A stretch of DNA of 64,000 bases from Plutella xylostella (Eukaryota; Arthropoda; Insecta; Lepidoptera; Plutellidae). The stretch is taken from NCBI RefSeq assembly GCF_932276165.1, contig NC_063992.1, positions 2,552,001-2,616,000 of the forward strand. Reading direction: 5' to 3'. The position numbers and the translations under genes are program-made. The notes beneath the pieces are model-generated. The model saw only the letters and a list, made by a program, of their open reading frames with translations, searched no databases and was not told the origin of the DNA. Positions 61,801-64,000 of the stretch are shown here, piece after piece; position 1 is the stretch's first letter; the number at the start of each line of letters is the position of its first letter.

Positions 61801-63014
61801 AGACGACGCGGTGGTCAGGCCTATTATATACAGATATCATATTTGCGATGCCTCGTTTGGTCCGGCCAAGTGATTAGCGCAAGTAAAACAGGAGTTACGA
61901 TACAGAATACATGACCTTTAAGTTTAAATTCAAAGATGTCCTCAGTTAATTCATGATAAATTTTATTGAATAGTGTCTAATTACGAGTCTGGACTCACAC
62001 AAAAAGTTCATGACCTTTAGATAGTATTAAATATATTTTCCAGAAAACCAATGCGGTTTTTTTTCTACTTTTCATTCAACTTGCTCACACAACGAGAAAC
62101 AAATTGTTACCCCATATCCATTATTGTTTCATTAACGATACCGAGCCTGTTATACATAATGGAATAAAACGTATTACCTGCCTACATTACATGTACTTAC
62201 ATCACAACAGATAGTTAATATTATAGTATTCAATATAAAAATAACACTGCTCTGTCCATTGTAACCAACAGCAGTTCAAAAGTCTTTCAATAACTCTGTC
62301 TCTTTCTTCCTCAGGAGAAGCCACATAAGTGCAGCCTTTGCTCGAAGTCGTTCCCGACGCCCGGAGACCTCAAGTCCCACATGTACGTGCACAGCGGGTC
62401 GTGGCCGTACAAGTGTCATATCTGCTCGAGAGGATTCTCGAAGCACACCAACCTGAAGAACCATCTCTTTTTGCATACTGGTGAGTTTTAGCGAGAAACG
62501 TAGAACAGAATAGAATATAATATTGCTTTATTGAACACCACATAAATCAGACATACAAAAAACATACTTATAGACTAGAAAACGTAGATAAATATATATG
62601 AGTATATAATATATTTATAGTCCATGAAAACTGAAAAGCTAAAGAAATTCTACTAGCAGTCTATGATATTTTAGTACGAACTATATGGAGTGTCAGTGCT
62701 AAAGAAACATCTCGACAAATAACACCCCGCTTCCACTGAGCTCTTAGTTCGATTAGAAGATTTGTTACTTTGTTCATTGGTACCTACAATGGTTTGACAG
62801 AATACAGAATTCGGACAGTTTTTAGCTTTGTTTTGTATGTAATACTAAATCTACCTAGGTCCTAGATCGTATATCTAAGCATTTTTAGTTAGTACTTACA
62901 CTGTTTTTTAGAATAATATTTAACCTAAAAATGCTGAGAAAATACATGGTTAATAACACACTTATTTTTGTTGCAGCCAAACATCAAAGGAACAGCGCAA
63001 GAGAAGCCACCTGA
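10631..63014 (+). CDS. PRDM-family transcription factor (PR domain, CtBP motif, five C2H2 fingers), spliced from seven exons
   Basis: Seven exons with GT-AG borders and matching phases (introns 0,0,1,1,0,1) join to 1113 nt, giving 370 residues and a TGA stop. Residues about 31-140 resemble a PR/SET domain (RGALLYPFQG at 37-46, NWVRFL at 86-91, ELVVYY at 125-130). PLDLS at 160-164 matches the CtBP-binding PxDLS motif. Residues 165-221 are Ser-rich. Five C2H2 fingers follow, with Cys/His sets at 225/228/241/245, 253/256/269/273, 281/284/297/301, 309/312/325/329 and 337/340/353/357, then a 13-residue tail. PRDM proteins bind DNA in the nucleus, and many repress by recruiting co-factors. The PR domain shows no obvious catalytic SET motif. 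The start is the first ATG after an in-frame TAG at 10625. The orthologue is not settled; hamlet/EVI1-like is one guess. An isoform with a different 3' end cannot be excluded. Confidence 0.85.
13176..13434. mobile_element. Long fold-back element, 116-bp arms
   Basis: Arms 13176-13291 and 13319-13434 are inverted repeats with only two mismatches that I found, around a 27-base loop. The ends carry AAACCGACTTCG and CGAAGTCGGTTT, and GAAGTCGGTT recurs at 13931, so a longer element may run to about 13940. It lies in intron 1 and would fold into a long hairpin in the pre-mRNA. Confidence 0.8.
13605..13945 (+). repeat. Lepidopteran repeat segment ending GAAGTCGGTT
   Basis: The run AATCGGTTCATAAACGGCGG, then GGTGAACATACATAAAAAA and TTTTTTTGAAGTCGGTTAAA, is a familiar end of a repeat found throughout moth genomes. 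It may belong with the fold-back just upstream. Confidence 0.45.
13956..14070 (-). repeat. TACAGGGTG-type dispersed repeat
   Basis: It contains AGTTGTTCAGAATGACCCCC and ATACCCTTTTTGCAAG. Related pieces in the window are at 14392-14480, 28590-28795 and 29204-29400 (phrases GGTCATTCTGAA, TACAGGGTG, ATACCCTTTTTGCA). Confidence 0.45.
14392..14480 (+). repeat. TACAGGGTG-type dispersed repeat
   Basis: It starts TACAGGGTGGTAAAAACTG and contains AGTAAGCCGAATGGGGGTGA and GGGTCATTCTGAA, the inverse of the 13956 copy. Confidence 0.5.
15085..15210 (+). repeat. LINE 3' tail (CAATAAAG type)
   Basis: GGTTGGCTGGAAGAAATTGC...GGCAATAAG followed by ACAATAAAGTG and an ATAAA run. The same order occurs at 16620, 27545 and, inverted, 41569. 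It is a 3' remnant of a LINE family that ends in a short microsatellite. Confidence 0.55.
15779..15900. mobile_element. Palindromic MITE, 122 bp
   Basis: Arms begin AGGGCGTCTTGCACAACAAA and end with its inverse. An inner inverted pair CTCTTGCTCTGACA / TGTCAGAGCAAGAG leaves almost no loop, so nearly the whole unit is one palindrome. Flanking bases are TA/AA, consistent with a TA target. Confidence 0.75.
16291..16572 (+). mobile_element. tRNA-derived SINE, copy 2
   Basis: It matches copy 1 with an exact B-box GGTTCGATTCC and ends in a T run. The direct repeat TGAAGAAG at 16283-16290 and 16573-16580 is the likely target duplication. The first 16 bases (ACCGAATGGCGTAG) appear twice in tandem at the 5' end, a duplication not seen in the other copies. 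Confidence 0.8.
16620..16755 (+). repeat. LINE 3' tail with (TATCT)n end
   Basis: It contains GTCTGGAAGAAATCGCTTTA, then AAGACCGCCATTTGTAC and CAAATAAAGAATATCTTATC, repeating TATCT about four times. Same family as 15085 and 27545. Confidence 0.6.
17891..18018 (-). mobile_element. Intact inverted-repeat MITE
   Basis: The ends GGTTACTCTATACTGACGAA and TTCGTCATATAGAGTAACC are inverses with small differences. The interior holds AACGAGAGCTGTCGTGCAAT. Related copies are the SINE-split one at 1628-2025 and a decayed one near 36480-36640. Confidence 0.7.
18019..20332. other. Intron 1 stretch without recognised features
   Basis: AT-rich sequence without recognisable genes or clear repeats. Confidence 0.45.
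20333..20531. mobile_element. GC-rich inverted-repeat element, 199 bp
   Basis: The ends AGGCCCGGGTCTCCTATTT and AAATAGGAGACCCGGGCCT are perfect inverses. Inner parts such as CGTAGGCCGCGTCACGAT and ATCGTGACGCGGCCTACG also mirror each other. It is far GC-richer than the intron around it, as expected of a transferred mobile element. Confidence 0.75.
20928..21012 (-). repeat. RTE-like LINE tail, reverse orientation
   Basis: The + strand reads AGTCCACTGCTGGACGTAGG then CCTCTCCCAAAGCACGCC, the reverse complement of the moth RTE ending (GAGGCCTATGTCCAGCAGTGG at 8102). It is truncated. Confidence 0.65.
21984..22088. mobile_element. Short inverted-repeat element
   Basis: ACCAAACGTAAACGTATTTA on the left mirrors TAAATACGTTTAGCGTTTGGT on the right with a few mismatches, about 105 bp in all. 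It is a MITE remnant. Confidence 0.55.
22089..24242. other. Intron 1 stretch without genes
   Basis: AT-rich with only one small perfect hairpin (23663-23703). Nothing else recognised. Confidence 0.45.
23663..23703. repeat. Perfect 18-bp hairpin
   Basis: TAATGTAATAACTAATCG, a five-base loop AACCA, then the exact inverse. It may be a decayed MITE centre. Confidence 0.6.
24243..24446 (+). repeat. Lepidopteran interspersed repeat, copy 2
   Basis: Same family as 1056-1274 and 25084-25287: starts CTAGCTGTTCCCGCG, then GGGAATTCCGGGATAAAAAG and a short CAGA run, ends TTATAATATTAGTTAGGAT. Confidence 0.65.
25084..25287 (+). repeat. Lepidopteran interspersed repeat, copy 3
   Basis: It differs from copy 2 at only a handful of bases over about 204 bp, including the same CAGA count. 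The two lie about 640 bp apart in the same orientation. Confidence 0.65.
25448..25619. mobile_element. MITE with TAGTACAGGTTT ends
   Basis: The ends TAGTACAGGTTT and AAACCTGTACTA are perfect inverses. Further inside, ACTATAAAAGTTTACGTTTT mirrors AAAACGTTAACTTTTATAG. The length is 172 bp and the outer TA bases may be the target duplication. Confidence 0.7.
27545..27655 (+). repeat. LINE 3' tail with (TATC)n end
   Basis: AAGGCCGCCATTTGTACC, then GTGCAATAAAGAATTATATA followed by a TATC run. Same family as 16620. Confidence 0.55.
28590..28795 (-). repeat. TACAGGGTG-type dispersed repeat
   Basis: AAAGGGTGTATAGTCTAA on one side and GTATACCCTTTTTGCAAC with ATCCTGTATA on the other, the same end phrases as the 13956 copy. 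Confidence 0.4.
29204..29400 (+). repeat. TACAGGGTG-type dispersed repeat
   Basis: Starts TACAGGGTGTTAAAAAGCC and contains AATCATTCTGAACAACTTT, related to 13956 and 14392. Confidence 0.45.
30051..30143 (+). mobile_element. 93-bp LINE stub with 15-bp target duplication
   Basis: A short insert with GGGTACTAAACCCTCAATAA and an A-rich tail sits between identical copies of AACATTAGCTACTTA (30036-30050 and 30144-30158). This is a strongly 5'-truncated LINE insertion; the family is not certain. Confidence 0.75.
30186..30254 (+). repeat. MITE fragment related to 57174-57420
   Basis: TTCAATATTGCAG, then GGAGTAATTTGGTGC, ending AATGGAACTTTTTCATTGC. It matches 4966-5053 but lacks about 25 internal bases. 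It begins 28 bp after the LINE stub's duplication. Confidence 0.55.
30255..32171. other. Intron 1 stretch without genes
   Basis: AT-rich. A 13-base direct repeat (AGTTATTTTTGAC) flanks a purine-rich stretch at about 31902-31967. Otherwise nothing recognised. Confidence 0.4.
32172..32360. mobile_element. MITE, 189 bp, long terminal inverted repeats
   Basis: Ends TATATCGTCGGTTGATAGG and the inverse CCTGTCAACCGACGATATA. Inner sequences GGCTAATTTTTCAATA and TATTGAAAAATCAGCC also mirror, so the arms reach about 45 bp each. Confidence 0.7.
34211..34323. mobile_element. Short inverted-repeat element
   Basis: Starts ACCACAAAAACTTAGACAG and ends AAAGTTTTTTGTGGT, with terminal inverted repeats of about 12 bp and a length of 113 bp. 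Confidence 0.5.
34656..34851 (+). mobile_element. tRNA-derived SINE, copy 3 (internally deleted)
   Basis: Same head and B-box as copies 1 and 2. It lacks about 60 bp of the body (from after TTGGGACTAACATAAC to CATTAGTACAAGGCG). A perfect 14-bp target duplication TATTTATTGTGCAA flanks it (34642-34655 and 34852-34865). It ends in GTATG rather than a T run. Confidence 0.82.
34980..42774. other. Intron 1 stretch, sparse features
   Basis: Includes a decayed relative of the 17891 MITE at about 36480-36640, a pair of related GC-rich segments at about 37085-37170 and 37600-37700, GC-richer patches near 38600-38690 and 39280-39345, and a reverse LINE tail at 41569-41695. The frame at 36363-36698 is not convincing coding sequence. 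No gene recognised. Confidence 0.4.
41569..41695 (-). repeat. LINE 3' tail, reverse orientation
   Basis: The + strand shows ATTTATTTATTTATAAACAC, then TTTATTGTATACTT and GGCGGCCTTATTGGCAATAA, with GCAATTTCTTCCAACC: the inverse of the 15085/16620 tails. Confidence 0.6.
42786..43741 (+). mobile_element. 5'-truncated Jockey-like LINE with poly(A) tail
   Basis: The insert is flanked by CCTAAAGTCTC at 42775-42785 and 43742-43752, an 11-bp target duplication. It holds the C-terminal part of a reverse transcriptase ORF (see next entry), a GC-rich 3' UTR with the hairpin AGGCGCC-TATC-GGCGCCT (43639-43656), and 18 A bases (43724-43741). It lies in intron 1 in the same direction as the host gene, 26 bp from exon 2. 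Confidence 0.8.
42792..43616 (+). pseudogene. Reverse transcriptase C-terminal fragment (Jockey-like LINE ORF2)
   Basis: Frame 42792-43616 includes PWSNHVKYLGVTFDSRLSF, the conserved segment after the RT palm (typical motif KYLGVTLDSRLTW), then a thumb/connection region (LYLTCIRPVMTYASVVFAHA) and a Pro/Arg-rich end. The catalytic YxDD part is absent because of 5' truncation, so it cannot be active. The long open frame suggests a fairly recent insertion. Confidence 0.78.
43768..43878 (+). CDS. Coding exon 2: middle of PR domain
   Basis: The acceptor is a pyrimidine tract ending CCTCAG and the donor is CAG|GTATGT. The exon is 111 nt, both flanking introns are phase 0, and it encodes residues 64-100. 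CNWVRFL at 85-91 corresponds to the conserved NWMRYV-like strand of PR domains. The exon is strikingly GC-rich with G/C at most third positions, in contrast to the AT-rich intron around it. A Jockey-like LINE with a poly(A) tail ends 26 bp upstream. Confidence 0.85.
43879..45104 (+). other. Intron 2 (phase 0)
   Basis: This 1.2-kb intron contains a 19-bp-unit minisatellite near its 5' end (43989-44106) and otherwise AT-rich sequence with no gene recognised. Confidence 0.75.
43989..44106 (+). repeat. 19-bp minisatellite in intron 2, about six units
   Basis: The unit TCTGAAAAGAAACATAGAG repeats about six times with point changes and one longer unit (extra TAATA). It starts 110 bp after exon 2. 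Confidence 0.75.
45105..45276 (+). CDS. Coding exon 3: end of PR domain
   Basis: The acceptor is CACCAG and the donor is GAAG|GTACGT. The exon is 172 nt, enters in phase 0 and leaves in phase 1, and encodes residues 101-157 plus one base of codon 158. GEPVYEAV (110-117) followed by ELVVYYLPE (125-133) matches the G-x-I-Y-Y... ELLVWY end of PR domains. A basic helix-like stretch (VRMRNNLYRQ, 141-150) follows. The GC-rich third positions match exon 2. Confidence 0.85.
47255..47480. promoter_or_regulatory. GC-rich intronic patch with inverted CCAAT
   Basis: CGGCCGGCGGCGGCG, GTCGCCGCGGCC, GGCGCGGCATTCCGCGCGCC and GATTGGCC cluster within about 220 bp in an AT-rich intron. It lies 1.7 kb upstream of exon 4, where a PR-less transcript could begin. 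This is inference only. Confidence 0.3.
47705..48010 (-). other. Unrecognised 101-codon open frame
   Basis: The minus-strand frame is GC-richer than its flanks and contains LSLGTGE, which recalls a patatin-like motif, but no other family feature is present. It may be a chance frame or a conserved non-coding block. I would not call it a gene. Confidence 0.15.
49155..49421 (+). CDS. Coding exon 4: CtBP motif, Ser-rich linker, zinc finger 1
   Basis: The acceptor is TTTTATCCACAG and the donor is ACAG|GTTGGT, with phase 1 on both sides. The exon encodes residues 158-246 plus the first base of codon 247. It opens with DSPLDLST, whose PLDLS core is the classic CtBP-binding motif, then a Ser/Pro/acid-rich linker, a short basic run (QRRPARSER) and finger 1 (CEVCGKAF...HMRTH). 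The final codon is split so that exon 5 completes the TGEKP linker. The same frame stays open for 118 nt upstream of this acceptor; see the separate note on a possible alternative acceptor at 49128. Confidence 0.85.
49422..50513 (+). other. Intron 4 (phase 1)
   Basis: This 1.1-kb AT-rich intron separates finger 1 from finger 2 and contains nothing recognisable. Confidence 0.75.
50514..50683 (+). CDS. Coding exon 5: zinc fingers 2 and 3
   Basis: The acceptor is a pyrimidine run ending GCCCAG and the donor is AAG|GTTTGT. The exon is 170 nt, enters in phase 1 and leaves in phase 0. It completes the TGEKPH linker and encodes residues 247-303. Fingers 2 (C253, C256, H269, H273) and 3 (C281, C284, H297, H301) are complete and joined by the canonical linker SGEKPH. 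The end of the exon gives THIK, so the next linker reads IKEKPH rather than TGEKP. Confidence 0.88.
50700..50905 (-). repeat. RTE-like LINE tail, reverse orientation
   Basis: AGTCTACTACTGCTAGATGT and CAAAGCACGCCACGGGATGC match the reverse of the moth RTE ending seen at 8102 and 20928, continuing to GGTCTCCTTCCAATGAAGGA. It starts about 17 bp after exon 5. Confidence 0.6.
53668..53681. promoter_or_regulatory. Two CACGTG E-boxes
   Basis: CACGTG at 53668-53673 and again at 53676-53681, in a GC-richer patch of intron 5. CACGTG is the site class used by bHLH-Zip factors. Function here is not shown. Confidence 0.25.
56974..57063. repeat. Imperfect 31-bp-arm hairpin
   Basis: AGGTACAGTG...CACTGTACCT encloses matching arms ACTGCACAGAAACATGACCC / GGGTCATGTGTCTGTGCAGG, with three mismatches in 31 bp and a loop of about 28 bases. 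It is either a small MITE or a precursor-like hairpin. Confidence 0.6.
57174..57420. mobile_element. Complete MITE, 247 bp
   Basis: Terminal inverted repeats TACACTCACGGGCAATGAAA (left) and the inverse of TACACACTCTCGGGCAATGA (right) extend through GTTCCAC. Fragments of the same family lie at 789, 4966 and 30186. Confidence 0.75.
59323..59333. promoter_or_regulatory. E2F-like site
   Basis: TTTCGCGCGAA is close to the palindromic E2F/DP consensus TTTSGCGCSAAA, inside intron 5. It is a single site with no other support. Confidence 0.2.
62315..62480 (+). CDS. Coding exon 6: zinc fingers 4 and 5
   Basis: A strong pyrimidine tract (TCTGTCTCTTTCTTCCTCAG) marks the acceptor, and the donor is CATACTG|GTGAGT. 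The exon encodes residues 304-358 plus one base of codon 359. Fingers 4 (C309, C312, H325, H329) and 5 (C337, C340, H353, H357) are complete. The linker between them, SGSWPYK, departs from TGEKP, which in C2H2 proteins often marks a finger pair that does not simply wrap the DNA groove. Retention of the next intron would end the protein at HTGEF. Confidence 0.88.
62481..62976 (+). other. Intron 6 (phase 1)
   Basis: This 496-bp intron separates finger 5 from the C-terminal tail. It includes a short repeat copy near 62687-62735 shared with 4313-4362. Nothing else is recognised. Confidence 0.7.
62687..62735 (+). repeat. Short dispersed repeat shared with 4313-4362
   Basis: ATGGAGTGTCAGTGCTAAAG and CGACAAATAACACC match the 4313 copy apart from several substitutions. 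Confidence 0.45.
62977..63014 (+). CDS. Coding exon 7: short C-terminal tail and stop
   Basis: The acceptor is TTTTTGTTGCAG. The split codon G|CC gives Ala359, followed by 11 residues rich in basic and polar side chains (KHQRNSAREAT) and TGA at 63012-63014. The phase matches exon 6 exactly. The tail is very short and carries no recognisable domain, so an alternative final exon beyond the window or inside the intron is possible, but none is seen here. Confidence 0.7.
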
Positions 63015-63490
63015 AAATTAAATGTTCTATCGAAGTTGTAAAATACATAAAGTATAATTATGTAAAACTAACTAATCTTACGACTGAAAATATATTGTAA
63101 TATCAAAAAGCCTAATGAGAAAAAATATCATGAGTATTGGCAGATAAATAGGCAGCATTTTTTTATAAAATTTTATTCTGCTGCTACAATCACAAAAACG
63201 CTAAAAAATAATTATAATTAATAAAAAAAGTTTTGCTTTCTATGTATCAATCCTAAAATAATTATTATATTAATCTTAAGTATTATAAAATATAAGCTGC
63301 TGTACAAATATCTTGCCTAATATACAAAAATGTGATACTAGACTGTAAGTTAAATGCCTAGGTATACTAATTTTAAGTGTTAATTTATTATTCATATTTC
63401 AATTTTCAGTTAATATGATTACGGTTAAATCTTTATATAATAGAGACATTTTTAAGTATTTGTAAATAAAATTAAAGTTTAAGGTTTTTA
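63015..63490 (+). other. 3' untranslated region
   Basis: AT-rich sequence directly follows the stop codon and has no open frame of note. It ends near the AATAAA poly(A) signal at 63465-63470. Boundaries beyond the signal are estimated. Confidence 0.6.
63465..63470 (+). terminator. Poly(A) signal AATAAA
   Basis: Canonical AATAAA lies about 450 bp after the stop of the PRDM gene, on the same strand, followed by T-rich sequence. It is the most likely 3' end signal for the gene, though other AT-rich near-matches occur further on. Confidence 0.55.
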
Positions 63491-64000
63491 TTTATTAATT
63501 ATAAATGAATTTGTTGTAAATACGGTGTTAGTTTAGTGTCAACCAAACGTTTCTTTACGTATATATTACGTAAATAATTACAATACTGTACGGTATTGTG
63601 TAATATGCTTACAAATGTACGTATATTGTGATTTCCGTCCGAACACAGTTATTTATGAAATAATCTATTTATATTAATTAAGAGTAATTATACTTACTAT
63701 TCATATAAATAGAGGAAAACTATTTAAAAGATGTTGCATTTTTATTTCCTTCCGATTAGTTTTACCTACCTTTTTAAGTATTTAATTTTATAGCAAAAGT
63801 CAAAGTCAAAAAGTTACAGAAATATAACAATTATACATGTGATTAAAAATATATATATATGGTTTAATATCCTGTTTGATTGAACCGCTAGCCCGTTCAT
63901 TGGATGACGCTACTCAGTTGAATGACTAAAGAACAACTCGTCAAGTGGTTGACTGTAACGTCCAACGTCTTGACTGAACGTTATTCAGCGAAGTCGTTAA
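63491..64000. other. Downstream flank, no gene recognised
   Basis: AT-rich sequence. The last 110 bases are GC-richer, with recurring GTTGA-type words, and may be the edge of another repeat cut by the window. Confidence 0.4.

Larger units (their letters stand above)
50684..62314 (+). other. Intron 5 (11.6 kb, phase 0)
   Basis: The intron lies between fingers 3 and 4. It contains a minus-strand LINE tail just after exon 5 (50700-50905), a paired E-box (53668-53681), a CTGT-rich microsatellite near 55105, an inverted-repeat hairpin (56974-57063), a complete MITE (57174-57420) and an E2F-like site (59323-59333). Moderately GC-rich, repeat-free patches at about 58000-58120 and 59755-59895 might be regulatory. 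No other gene is supported. Confidence 0.7.

Overview
The window looks like nuclear DNA from a moth or butterfly. It is AT-rich, its genes are broken into small GC-richer exons, and it is full of repeats typical of Lepidoptera: RTE-like and Jockey-like LINE pieces, a tRNA-derived SINE, short inverted-repeat elements (MITEs) and a short repeat that recurs three times with a CAGA-rich tail. There are no operons, and almost all long open frames are chance.

One protein-coding gene can be supported. It lies on the + strand from about 9.6-10.6 kb (promoter/5' UTR) to about 63.5 kb (poly(A) signal). Seven coding exons join in frame (10631-10819, 43768-43878, 45105-45276, 49155-49421, 50514-50683, 62315-62480, 62977-63014) to give 370 residues. 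The protein has an N-terminal PR/SET-like domain, a PLDLS motif of the type that binds the CtBP co-repressor, a Ser-rich linker and five C2H2 zinc fingers. It is therefore a PRDM-family nuclear transcription factor, probably a repressor. I cannot assign the exact orthologue; the PLDLS motif recalls the hamlet/EVI1/PRDM16 group, but the five-finger layout differs.

Layout: 1-544 holds the edge of a minus-strand Ty3/gypsy-like LTR retrotransposon (start of gag, primer-binding site, one LTR). 545-9600 is upstream intergenic DNA with SINE, MITE and LINE debris. 9640-10630 is the likely promoter and 5' UTR. Intron 1 (about 33 kb) carries most of the mobile DNA, including a 116-bp-arm fold-back, three clear MITEs, two SINEs, a 93-bp LINE stub with its target duplication, and a 5'-truncated Jockey-like LINE that ends only 26 bp before exon 2. 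Introns 2, 4 and 6 are short. Intron 3 has a GC-rich CCAAT-containing patch that could be an internal promoter. Intron 5 (11.6 kb) has a full MITE, a precursor-like hairpin and a few candidate regulatory motifs. The last 500 bp are downstream flank.

I found no new multi-gene system. The points most worth checking are the PR/PLDLS/five-finger protein, the LINE insertion against a splice acceptor, the long fold-back transcribed inside intron 1, and the insertions whose target-site duplications can be read directly.
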